Assembly (NCBI RefSeq): GCF_900142325.1
Contig: NZ_FRAM01000001.1
Location: forward strand, 248,001-312,000
Direction of reading: 5' to 3'
Length of the DNA: 64,000 nucleotides
Source: Epilithonimonas mollis
GTDB lineage: Bacteria; Bacteroidota; Bacteroidia; Flavobacteriales; Weeksellaceae
Numbering within the stretch: the stretch's first letter is position 1; every line of letters starts with the position of its first letter. The position numbers and the translations under genes are program-made. Positions 28,605 through 37,051 of this stretch are shown piece after piece. The notes under the pieces are model-generated. The model was not told the origin of the DNA. It made no database searches and saw only the letters and a list, made by a program, of their open reading frames with translations.

Positions 28605-28835
28605 TCATCCCTTCCTTTTGATATACATCCGTAAATTGGTCAATGTACAGCTACAATACCAGATAAAACCGTTGTAAACGGATCGGAACCAATATCACTA
28701 CCACCATTAAATGCTGGTTCATCGAGAACCAGTTGTCCTGCTCGCCAGTTAAAAGTAATTTTCCTGGTTGTCTTTAACGATATCACCCATAATATCCTTT
28801 ACGAAGAGTCGTACGGTTTGTTTTTTGTGTATCAT
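28605..28835 (-). pseudogene. OsmC-family peroxidase remnant with frameshifts
   Basis: From ATG 28835: MIHKKQTVRLFVKDIMGDIV, a frameshift near TTTTAACTGG, then NWRAGQLVLDEPAFNGGSDI GSDPF in a second frame, a further shift, and CTLTNLRMYIKRKG followed by TGA where OsmC proteins have Trp. The GG.D.GP.PF and TLRMY pattern is the OsmC signature. It is broken by two shifts and a stop, then runs into the glutaredoxin remnant. The rest of the gap to 29092 shows no gene. Confidence 0.6.
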
Positions 28836-29092
28836 AATTTTTAAATTTGCACGATCTTAGAAGTATTTGGTTCCCTTTGAAAAATCCTTTTGAATTCAGT
28901 ATTCTTTATCTAATACAATTAGCTTTCCTGTTAGCTGGCGCTCCATATATGACAACTTCTATCTTTACCAATATTTATGGCTTGGACGTCTGGGTAACAA
29001 CAGATAACACGAATGAAGCTTAACAACTTGGAGTATCTCTTTTCGAATTTCAAGATATGATTCTATGTACGCTGGATCGGTTATCATTGTGT

Positions 29093-29386
29093 TTACATAC
29101 GGGCACGGATGTCTCCGTAAGTCTCCGGATATTTGTTAAACATCATCGCCACAAAACCACATTTAGCTATTACTTTCAGGTTGTTTCGGCGAGCATAGTC
29201 AACTACTGCGTCTACGAGTTTCTTGCCATATCCACTTTTACGCTGGGCAAAGCCAACACTGGTATATCCCGCTTCCAATATATCGGGAGTAACGGTGACA
29301 AGCATTCTGCCAACTTCCTGGCCATCTGCATGAAGCGAAAAAAAAGAGATGCCTTTTTGGCCTTTGTGTATTTCAATCTTTTCCAT
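29093..29386 (-). CDS. short GNAT-type acetyltransferase domain protein (YjdJ-like)
   Basis: 97 residues of the small single-domain GNAT subfamily: HADGQEVGRMLVTVTP, GFAQRKSGYGKKLVDAVVDY (acetyl-CoA-binding helix region) and KCGFVAMMFNKYPETY. The substrate of this subfamily is unknown. It is 67 bp downstream of glnS on the same strand. Confidence 0.75.
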   Translation of the reverse strand: MEKIEIHKGQKGISFFSLHADGQEVGRMLVTVTPDILEAGYTSVGFAQRKSGYGKKLVDAVVDYARRNNLKVIAKCGFVAMMFNKYPETYGDIRARM

Positions 29387-29453
29387 TTTATGTATTTTTT
29401 AAATAATTGATATTTGTTTGTTATTTAAGCATGAGTTATTGTAAAATGAATTT

Positions 29454-31106
29454 TTAAGTTTTCTTCCAGTTTTCTCTCAGACCGACGGTTCTGTTAAAAA
29501 TAAAATGATCCGCTGTTGAGTTCCTGTCTTTTATAAAATAGCCCATTCTGACAAATTGAAAATTTACACCTACATCGTCTCTATTAATGAGATCATTCTC
29601 TACATAGGCGTTTGGCAATACCTGAATACTGTCTTTGTTAAAATGTTTTAGGAATTCGTCGCCCGTTTGACCAGGATCTTCTATCTCAAAAAGTTTATTG
29701 TAGAGACGGATTTCGGCCGGGATAGCAAAAGGAATACTTAACCAATGGATCGTGCTTTTTACTTTAATGTTACTATGATCGTGACCAGACTTGCTTTCCG
29801 GAAAATATTTACAATGAAGTTCTGAGATGTTTCCATCTTCATCTTTTACAACATGTTCACATAAGATGATATATGCTCCTTTCAACCTGACTGCTCCTCC
29901 TAAAGTCAACCTGAAGTAATTCTTTGTCGGATGCTCCATAAAATCGTCCTGCTCGATCCATAACTCCCGGGTAAATGGCACCTCACGACTACCTTCAGCT
30001 TCTTCTCCCGGTAAATTCTCTAAAACTATATTTTCAGTAAATTCTTGGCCGTAATTCGTTATAATAACTCTCAACGGTTTTAAAACGGCAATCCTCCGCT
30101 GTGCCGTTTTATTTAGATCCTCGCGGACACAAAATTCCAACAGATTGTAATCTGTAATGGCGTCCCGCTTTGCGACGCCAATCCGATCACAAAATTCCCG
30201 GATAGCGTTTGGGGTATATCCCCTTCGGCGCAGACCCGCTACCGTAGGTAGTCGCGGATCATCCCATCCATCAACCAGGCCTTTTTCAACCAGCTGCTGC
30301 AACTTGCGCTTGCTCATGATTGTAAAAGCAAGATTCAAACGAGCAAATTCAATCTGTTTGGAGGGAAATAAGCCCAATTTCTCGATAAACCAATTATAAA
30401 GCGGACGGTGTGCAACAAACTCAAGGGTGCAGGTGGAATGCGTGATGCATTCAATAGCATCCGACTGTCCATGAGCAAAATCATACATGGGATAAATACA
30501 CCATGCACTCCCGGTACGATGATGGGGTGTGTGTTTGATGCGATATATGATCGGGTCTCTCATGTGCATATTAGCGGCCTTCATATCAATCTTAGCACGC
30601 AATACTTTCGCCCCATCTTTGAAGCTGCCAACCTTCATCGCTTCGAATAAAAGTAGATTTTCATCTATCGAACGTCCTCTGTATCGATTAGGTACTCCCG
30701 TAACTTGGGGAGTACCTTTCTGCTCGGCAATTTCTTCAGGTGTGCTATCGTCAACGTAAGCGAGGTCTCTTTTGATTAATTCTATGGCAAATCCGTAGAG
30801 GATTTCAAAGTAGTCGGAAGCATAGAATTCATTATGCCATTCAAATCCCAACCACTGAATATCTTTCCTGATGGCATCTATATAACTGCTGTTTTCTCTT
30901 TCTGGATTGGTATCGTCAAACCTCAGGTTAACCCGTCCTTTGTATTTTGATGCAAGCCCAAAATTCAAGCAGATGGATTTGGCATGACCGAGATGCAGAT
31001 ATCCATTAGGCTCTGGAGGGAACCTCGTCGAGATACCTTCACTGTAAACCTCATTACAGATGTCTTGCTCAATGATTGCTTCGATAAAATTTAATGATTC
31101 CTCCAT
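29454..31106 (-). CDS. glnS: glutaminyl-tRNA synthetase (extra copy inside mobile cargo)
   Basis: A 550-residue class I GlnRS with FPPEPNGYLHLGHAKS (HIGH), RFDDTNPEREN, and the KMSKS equivalent FTIMSKRKLQQLV; the C-terminal anticodon-binding beta-barrels are complete. It is in the same transcription direction as trxB, the msrBA fusion and the ergothioneine genes. Its placement in a redox cargo block parallels cysS and gapA. Confidence 0.95.
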   Translation of the reverse strand: MEESLNFIEAIIEQDICNEVYSEGISTRFPPEPNGYLHLGHAKSICLNFGLASKYKGRVNLRFDDTNPERENSSYIDAIRKDIQWLGFEWHNEFYASDYFEILYGFAIELIKRDLAYVDDSTPEEIAEQKGTPQVTGVPNRYRGRSIDENLLLFEAMKVGSFKDGAKVLRAKIDMKAANMHMRDPIIYRIKHTPHHRTGSAWCIYPMYDFAHGQSDAIECITHSTCTLEFVAHRPLYNWFIEKLGLFPSKQIEFARLNLAFTIMSKRKLQQLVEKGLVDGWDDPRLPTVAGLRRRGYTPNAIREFCDRIGVAKRDAITDYNLLEFCVREDLNKTAQRRIAVLKPLRVIITNYGQEFTENIVLENLPGEEAEGSREVPFTRELWIEQDDFMEHPTKNYFRLTLGGAVRLKGAYIILCEHVVKDEDGNISELHCKYFPESKSGHDHSNIKVKSTIHWLSIPFAIPAEIRLYNKLFEIEDPGQTGDEFLKHFNKDSIQVLPNAYVENDLINRDDVGVNFQFVRMGYFIKDRNSTADHFIFNRTVGLRENWKKT

Positions 31107-31146
31107 ACATTGTTATTCCTTTATTTGTTAAATCATTTGGCAGCCA

Positions 31147-32106
31147 TTATTCAATAGCCCCGTGTTCCATAGCCGATAGAAACCGTTCGCAATCTAGGGC
31201 CGCCATACAGCCACTTCCCGCAGCGGTAATTGCCTGACGGTAGTTCGGGTCCTGAGCGTCACCACAACAGAAAATGCCCGGGATATTTGTTTTTGTAGAA
31301 CAATTTTTTGTTTTAATATATCCTACATTATCCATATCAATCCAGGGGCTGAATACACCGGTATTTGGACGGTGGCCGATGGCTAAAAACAGACCGGTTA
31401 CGTCTAGTTTAGTTTCCTCCGAAGTAATGTTATGGAATAACCGGGCACCATTAACTTTTACACCATCTCCGAGGATTTCTTTTACCTCGACGTTAAACAT
31501 GATTTCAATGTTAGGCGTGTTTTCTACCCGATGAACCATTGTTTTCGAAGCCCTGAAGTTGGATTTACGAACCAACATGTATACTTTCCTACAAAGTTTT
31601 GATAGGTGCAGTGCTTCCTCAGCCGCAGTATCCCCGGCACCTACAATGGCAACATCCTCGCCCTTAAAGAAGAACCCATCACAGGTGGCACAGGCCGAAA
31701 CCCCGTGACCCGAATATTGCTCTTCCGAATCAAGTCCCAAAAGCTTTGGTGTTGCTCCTGTAGCGATAATCACGGAATCTGCCAGTAACACCTTGTTTTC
31801 ATCGATGGTAACTTTATAAGGCCGTTCAGAAAAATCGACATCGCTTGCAAACCCGATCCGCAGATCTGCGCCCATTCTGGAAGCCTGTTTGTGAAAACCT
31901 TCCATCATTTCGGGCCCCATTATACCATCAGGATATCCCGGATAATTTTCGACATCAGAGGTTTTAGTAAGCTGCCCGCCGATAAGTAAGCCTGTATATA
32001 GTACAGGTTTTAGGTCTGCGCGGGCAGTATAAATGGCGGCGGTGTAACCTGCTGGTCCAGATCCGATGATCAGACATTTTATTCGTTCGTGTTGTTCTGT
32101 ATTCAA
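31147..32106 (-). CDS. trxB: thioredoxin reductase
   Basis: A 319-residue low-molecular-weight TrxB: FAD site GSGPAGYTAAIYTARA, redox motif SACATCDGFFF, NADPH site VGAGDTAAEEALHL, and C-terminal CGDAQDPNYRQAITAAGSG. It reduces thioredoxin with NADPH and so powers the Msr enzymes. It is 27 bp downstream of the msrB-msrA fusion gene. Confidence 0.96.
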   Translation of the reverse strand: MNTEQHERIKCLIIGSGPAGYTAAIYTARADLKPVLYTGLLIGGQLTKTSDVENYPGYPDGIMGPEMMEGFHKQASRMGADLRIGFASDVDFSERPYKVTIDENKVLLADSVIIATGATPKLLGLDSEEQYSGHGVSACATCDGFFFKGEDVAIVGAGDTAAEEALHLSKLCRKVYMLVRKSNFRASKTMVHRVENTPNIEIMFNVEVKEILGDGVKVNGARLFHNITSEETKLDVTGLFLAIGHRPNTGVFSPWIDMDNVGYIKTKNCSTKTNIPGIFCCGDAQDPNYRQAITAAGSGCMAALDCERFLSAMEHGAIE

Positions 32107-32133
32107 TTGTATCTCTGTTTTAATAAGTTAGCG

Positions 32134-33102
32134 TTATTTTATTTTGTCATTATACAATTCCCTGAATTTAGATAGTTTAGGATCGATAATAGCCTGGCAA
32201 TATCCTCCGTCGGGGTTCTTGTTGTAGTAATCCTGATGATAATCTTCCGCTTTGTAAAAGTGTTCGAACATTTCTATTTGAGTAACAATCATATCTAAAT
32301 ATGATTTCTGCACTTCATCAATAACCTTCATCGCAGCTTGTTTTTCATCTTCAGTCCTGTAAAAAATGATGCTCCGGTATTGGGAACCCTGATCCGCACC
32401 CTGTTCGTCCACGGTTGTTGGGTTGTGGGTACTCAGATGTATTCGCAGTAAATCATCAAATGATATTTCGTTTGGATTGTAGGTAACTTCAATCATTTCA
32501 GCATGTCCGGTTGCACCGCTGCAAACCTCTCGATAGGTTGGGTTGGTGATCTTCCCTCCACTGTAGCCACTCTCTACTTTTATTACCCCTTTCAGTCGTT
32601 GAAAGATCGCTTCGGTACACCAGAAGCAGCCTCCACCTAAATCCACCTTCTTTTCGCTAACATCTACCTTTTTTAGCGAAACGGCATTCATGCAATAGCG
32701 AAGACCGCTCGGCATAGGTCCATCCTGAAAGACATGCCCCAGGTGGGCATCACAGGTATTGCAGAGCGCCTCAATACGCACCATACCAAATGTGCTATCC
32801 TTATGGTAGGCAACTGCATTTTCTTGTATCGGCTGCGTGAAGGAGGGCCATCCCGTCCCACTTTCAAACTTAGTGTCCGAATCAAATAGTGCTGTACCAC
32901 AGCAAACGCAGGTGTATCTTCCCGGCTCAAAATAGGAACACAGGTCAGAACTGAATGCATGCTCTGTCCCCTTAAGCCGCGTAACATTGAACTGCTCTTC
33001 TGTAAGCAGTGCTTTCCATTCCTTTTCAGTCTTTTCCACTCTTTTGTCAGGAGCAGGGTTGCCGTTGTTGGCATATTTTATTACATCAAGCCATTTTAGC
33101 AT
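32134..33102 (-). CDS. bifunctional methionine sulfoxide reductase, MsrB-MsrA order
   Basis: A 322-residue fusion. Residues 1-145 are MsrB (CVCCGTALF, CNTCDAHLGHVFQDGP, catalytic GLRYCMNAVSLKKV) and residues about 155-322 are MsrA (LGGGCFWCTEAIFQRLKGV, GYSGGKITNPTYREV, HLSTHNPTTVDEQGADQGSQ, EDYHQDYYNKNPDGGYC). It handles both sulfoxide epimers in one chain, with no signal peptide or thioredoxin domain. The MsrB half resembles the stand-alone MsrB at 26950. Confidence 0.95.
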   Translation of the reverse strand: MLKWLDVIKYANNGNPAPDKRVEKTEKEWKALLTEEQFNVTRLKGTEHAFSSDLCSYFEPGRYTCVCCGTALFDSDTKFESGTGWPSFTQPIQENAVAYHKDSTFGMVRIEALCNTCDAHLGHVFQDGPMPSGLRYCMNAVSLKKVDVSEKKVDLGGGCFWCTEAIFQRLKGVIKVESGYSGGKITNPTYREVCSGATGHAEMIEVTYNPNEISFDDLLRIHLSTHNPTTVDEQGADQGSQYRSIIFYRTEDEKQAAMKVIDEVQKSYLDMIVTQIEMFEHFYKAEDYHQDYYNKNPDGGYCQAIIDPKLSKFRELYNDKIK

Positions 33103-33182
33103 AATCGTATGATTTTAAAAGTTTAAAAATCGATTCAATCGTAAAGTCTTTACCGTTGAAAACAAAGGATTCATTTTGTTTC

Positions 33183-33353
33183 TTACCCATAAGCTCCAGG
33201 TAAAATGGATGCTTCGGGTGACATGGCAATAAAATGCTTTCTATCAAGGTCAAATTGGCATCCAGGTATTCCAATAGTGTAGTATTTACCCTCTACCAAT
33301 GCTATCGCACCTTTTGTAAAAGGAACTACTTTTAACACTGCTTTATAGATCAT
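33183..33353 (-). CDS. uncertain small ORF between egtB and msrBA, possibly frameshifted
   Basis: ATG 33353 overlaps the egtB stop by 11 bp and gives 56 residues (MIYKAVLKVVPFTKGAIALV, then EGKYYTIGIPGCQFDLDRK). A second frame continues as MGKKQNESFVFNGKDFTIES to 33086, overlapping its stop. The two pieces together may be one protein split by a frameshift. I recognise no family. Confidence 0.35.
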   Translation of the reverse strand: MIYKAVLKVVPFTKGAIALVEGKYYTIGIPGCQFDLDRKHFIAMSPEASILPGAYG

Positions 33354-34515
33354 CAGTATTAACGGTCCGTGCCAGCCTGATACCTGTATATTGCCATCTT
33401 AAATGCGGATGGAAGAAATTGCGGTAACTTGGACGGCTATGTTCCGGCGGCGTGACAATTGAAGCGCCACGGAGTACCATTTGATTAACCATAAATTTGC
33501 CATTATACTCTCCGATAGCCCCGGCGGCTCGGACGTATCCGGGATAGGGCAGATATGCGCTGCCGGTCCATTCCCAACGGTCACCCCAAGGAAATTGGTT
33601 ACACATTGCTTCCCACTCAAATTCTGTAGGCAATCTCATTCCTTTCCATGCCGCAAAGGCGGATGCTTCGTAATAGCTAACATGAGCAACCGGTTGGTCC
33701 ATTTTCAATGGTTGGATTCCAGCCGTACCGTAGGAATACCATTGGTCAGCTATCCAATGCCAGTAAAGTGGCGCATCAATGTTATTATTTTTCACCCAAT
33801 CAAGACCCTCGGCATGCCAGTATTCATGTTTCTTGTACCCGTCATCCTTGATGAAGGAGAGATATTCGCCATTTGTGACCAGATTCTTCGCTATTTTAAA
33901 TGCTGGGAGAAAGACTTTATGACGCCCAAGTTCATTGTCAAAGCAGAATCCATTGCCATCGTATCCAATGTTGTGCATGGAATCTTTAACGGTAATAAAC
34001 TCATTGGTAGCCGTATCTACGGCTATTGGATTTAAAATTTCCTCATAGGTTGGAAAGAGCGGATTGTGTCCTAAAATATATTTAATATCGGTCGCTAATA
34101 ATTCCTGATGCTGCTCTTCATGATTAAGTCCAAGAATAATAAGGGCATGTAGTTCCTCACTTACCGGTTGACTAAGCAACTTGTCCATTGCCACATCGAC
34201 ATGACGGCGATATTCATAGACCTCGTCAACAGTTGGCCGGCTTAAATTACCACGGTTAGTCCGTATCACACGTGCGCCTAAACTCTCATAATAACTGTTA
34301 AACACGAAATGATAAGACGGATTAAAACTGGAATAATCTTCAACATAGCATACCAGGATAAAGGTTTCAAAGAACCAGGATGTATGTCCTAAGTGCCATT
34401 TTGGAGGACTCACGTCTACTATCGGTTGTACCACATAATCTTCCTTCTCCAAGGTCGAACAGATGTCTTCGCTTCGTTTGCGGACTTTACTGTATTTATC
34501 TTTAATAGCTATCAT
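33343..34515 (-). CDS. egtB: EgtB-type ergothioneine sulfoxide synthase
   Basis: 390 residues. The N-terminal DinB-like domain holds the iron ligands KWHLGHTSWFFE and GLNHEEQHQELLATD (H...HxxxHxE). The C-terminal FGE-sulfatase/C-type-lectin domain includes KGMRLPTEFEWEAMCNQF, WEWTGSAYLPYPGY, NGKFMVNQMVLRGAS and the terminal RWQYTGIRLAR. EgtB joins a sulfur donor to hercynine with oxygen. No EgtA or EgtC is nearby, so free cysteine is the likelier donor than gamma-glutamylcysteine (inference). Its ATG overlaps the egtU-like stop by 4 bp. Confidence 0.88.
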   Translation of the reverse strand: MIAIKDKYSKVRKRSEDICSTLEKEDYVVQPIVDVSPPKWHLGHTSWFFETFILVCYVEDYSSFNPSYHFVFNSYYESLGARVIRTNRGNLSRPTVDEVYEYRRHVDVAMDKLLSQPVSEELHALIILGLNHEEQHQELLATDIKYILGHNPLFPTYEEILNPIAVDTATNEFITVKDSMHNIGYDGNGFCFDNELGRHKVFLPAFKIAKNLVTNGEYLSFIKDDGYKKHEYWHAEGLDWVKNNNIDAPLYWHWIADQWYSYGTAGIQPLKMDQPVAHVSYYEASAFAAWKGMRLPTEFEWEAMCNQFPWGDRWEWTGSAYLPYPGYVRAAGAIGEYNGKFMVNQMVLRGASIVTPPEHSRPSYRNFFHPHLRWQYTGIRLARTVNTDDL

Positions 34516-36080
34516 TTTTCTAATTTTAGATAATTGGACAAATCACTAATTGTCCGAATTTTAAGTCGTTTAACGTCTTCTTTCCGCATCATTAAAGCAT
34601 AAGTGTTATTGAATCCTACAGGCTTTAACCATTTGATTTGAAACTGCTGTTTAAACGCCCGTTGCACATAATCATACACCGCATCTTTATTTGCTATCAG
34701 CCTGTGCACAGTTGCCGAATCGGCGTGCAACATGACCGTCAGTCCTGTTCCTGTGTATTCCGGATATAGATCAATCTGATCGTTCATTAGTGCGTCAAAG
34801 CATATTTTAGTGCCGCCTAATCCGGTTTTTGGTAAAACATCCAAGTCTGTATAACCCCTGATAAGCTGTGTATAAATGCTTGCAAGAATATATTGCTCGT
34901 CAAATACTTTAGAGCCAATCCTGATTGAGCTTTTACCGACAGGACGGGCCGGTTTATATAATCGTTGGCTTTCAAGAAACTCACGGGCAATGGTAGCCGG
35001 TTCACGGTGTAGATAGTCGGCCTGATAGTTAAGGGAAGTCATGATCGAATCATTGATCCTACCTGCAAGTAGGTTAAGTACAGGTTCCAGTTCGGGGAAG
35101 CGCTGGAGTGTCTGCTCCTTTATAATCGGTGCCGCATAATATGGGGGAAATATTCTCTTGTCATCTTCCAGGCTAACCAACTGGTAAGCATCAATCCGGC
35201 CGTCGGTACCATAGCCACTCACTACATCAAGCTTTTTCTCATAAATTGCTTTGTACATAACGGCGTCATTGATAACCACTGTCGGTATCTTTAAACCATA
35301 TATTTGCTGTAGGCCGATGTAACCATCGGCACGTCCCATAAATTCAGGAGTAAACCCCGCTAATAATTTACTCCGTTCTATGGATGGAATGATATAGAAC
35401 CCCGAAAGCAAAACAAATCCTGCCATGATGGAAGAAAGGCCCGCTATCTTCCTAAATCTTGTTTTTTGTAGACGCGAAAGAACAAAATCGAAAAGAAGCG
35501 CCAGCAAGGCCGCAGGTATTGCACCTGCAAGCATCATGGTTGTATTGTTCAGCGAAATCCCGCCAAAAATAAACTCGCCCAATCCACCGGCCGCTATATA
35601 TGCGGCAAGTGTGGCTACTCCAACGTTGATGATCGTCGCGATACGAACGCCGGCAAGTATTACAGGCATTGCTAGTGGCAGCTCAACTTTCAGTAATGAT
35701 TGCTTATAGCTCATGCCGAGCCCTCTTGCAGCCTCTTTTATCTCAGGATCAATGTTTATAATACCAGTGTAGGTATTGCGAACAATAGGAAGCAGGCCGT
35801 ATAAGAACAATGCTGCAATAGCGGGCTTGGCACCAATACCCAATACAGGAATCAGCAACCCGAGCAATGCTATGCTTGGAATTGTTTGCATCACTCCGGC
35901 GATACCAAGAACCGAGGATGACAACTTTCTTTGTCTGCTGATGAGAATACCTGCGGGAACACCTACCATTATCGCAAGGGATATGGACATAAATGTAAGC
36001 CCGATATGTTGCCCGGTTTGTTCGAGCAACTTTTCCCAATGGCGGGCAACAAACTCCCAAAGATTAATACTGTCGTTCAT
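34512..36080 (-). CDS. ABC permease fused to substrate-binding domain (OpuC/EgtU type)
   Basis: 522 residues. Residues 1-205 form a BPD-type permease with about five to six membrane helices and the EAA loop EIKEAARGLGMSYKQSLLKV. A linker helix (residues about 205-235) leads to an OpuAC-type substrate-binding domain (residues 240-522) with SKVFDEQYILASIYTQLI and YPEYTGTGLTVML. This permease-SBD fusion is the architecture of glycine-betaine/carnitine importers and of EgtU, the ergothioneine importer of Helicobacter and streptococci. Between egtV-like and egtB with 4-bp overlaps on both sides, ergothioneine or a precursor is the best-supported substrate. Confidence 0.85.
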   Translation of the reverse strand: MNDSINLWEFVARHWEKLLEQTGQHIGLTFMSISLAIMVGVPAGILISRQRKLSSSVLGIAGVMQTIPSIALLGLLIPVLGIGAKPAIAALFLYGLLPIVRNTYTGIINIDPEIKEAARGLGMSYKQSLLKVELPLAMPVILAGVRIATIINVGVATLAAYIAAGGLGEFIFGGISLNNTTMMLAGAIPAALLALLFDFVLSRLQKTRFRKIAGLSSIMAGFVLLSGFYIIPSIERSKLLAGFTPEFMGRADGYIGLQQIYGLKIPTVVINDAVMYKAIYEKKLDVVSGYGTDGRIDAYQLVSLEDDKRIFPPYYAAPIIKEQTLQRFPELEPVLNLLAGRINDSIMTSLNYQADYLHREPATIAREFLESQRLYKPARPVGKSSIRIGSKVFDEQYILASIYTQLIRGYTDLDVLPKTGLGGTKICFDALMNDQIDLYPEYTGTGLTVMLHADSATVHRLIANKDAVYDYVQRAFKQQFQIKWLKPVGFNNTYALMMRKEDVKRLKIRTISDLSNYLKLEK

Positions 36081-37051
36081 CTTTGATTATCGTTTTGATG
36101 TAATCGATATGCATTCATGAGATCGCTCCATGTAATACGCTTCGATTCACCGTAATATTCGTGTCGCATGGTGATGAACTGACAATTTTCAGTGTTATGC
36201 TGAAACCGTTCCATTGCATTCCATAATGTGGTATCACCGACCGGCTCCGCAGAAAGACCTTCTTCGTCACCGCTTTCTCCCGACAGGTAATTCCACAGGT
36301 CATCAATCGATGTAACGCCAAGCGAAAGTTTTAAATAGTCGTTTGAAAGAAAATCTTTTACGAAATCATTAGCAGGATTGTATAATAGTTCAGATGGCAT
36401 TCCTTGCTGAACCAGTTTCCCATGACGAAGCAAAACAACGGTATTTGCCATTGAAAATGCTTCCTGGATGTCGTGAGAAACCATGATGATCGTTTTCTTC
36501 CGGAATTCATCTAGGCGCATAAATTCCTCCCGAATGGATTTTCTGGTAATGGCATCTAAAGCACTGAACGGTTCATCCATCAATAATACCGGTGGATCTG
36601 TAGCAAGAGCCCGCGCGATATTTACTCGTTGTGCCTCGCCGCCGCTTAATTCTTCCGGTCTGCGAGATAGATATTTTTCAGGTAAGTGTAACTTTGCCAT
36701 CAGTTCTCTAACTCTTTGAGCAGTCGTCTGCTTGTTCCATTTTAACAGACTGGGCACCACACTAATATTCTCTTCCACGGTATAATGTGGAAAAAGACTA
36801 TTGCGTTGAAGTACATAGCCAATCCGACGCCGCAGCTCATCCTGAGGCTGCTCCTGGATATCCTTTCCATTGATCGATATTGTACCGGCTGAAGGAACTA
36901 CCAGACCGTTAATCATGCGAAGTAATGTTGTTTTACCGCTTCCACTGGGTCCAAGCAATACAGCGTGTTCGCCCTCAGCAATATTAAGATCGACGTTTTC
37001 TATTGCTGAATGTGCTCCAAAAGACTTACTTACCTGGCGAATACTGATCAT
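36077..37051 (-). CDS. ABC transporter ATPase (OpuCA/EgtV type)
   Basis: 324 residues: Walker A LLGPSGSGKTTLLRMI, Q-loop RIGYVLQRNSLFPH, signature LSGGEAQRVNIARALA, Walker B VLLMDEPFSALD and switch His in MVSHDIQE. The C-terminal 90 residues are an extension after the nucleotide-binding domain. It energises the fused permease encoded directly downstream (4-bp overlap). Its stop-start overlaps the oxidoreductase gene by 4 bp as well. Confidence 0.9.
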   Translation of the reverse strand: MISIRQVSKSFGAHSAIENVDLNIAEGEHAVLLGPSGSGKTTLLRMINGLVVPSAGTISINGKDIQEQPQDELRRRIGYVLQRNSLFPHYTVEENISVVPSLLKWNKQTTAQRVRELMAKLHLPEKYLSRRPEELSGGEAQRVNIARALATDPPVLLMDEPFSALDAITRKSIREEFMRLDEFRKKTIIMVSHDIQEAFSMANTVVLLRHGKLVQQGMPSELLYNPANDFVKDFLSNDYLKLSLGVTSIDDLWNYLSGESGDEEGLSAEPVGDTTLWNAMERFQHNTENCQFITMRHEYYGESKRITWSDLMNAYRLHQNDNQR

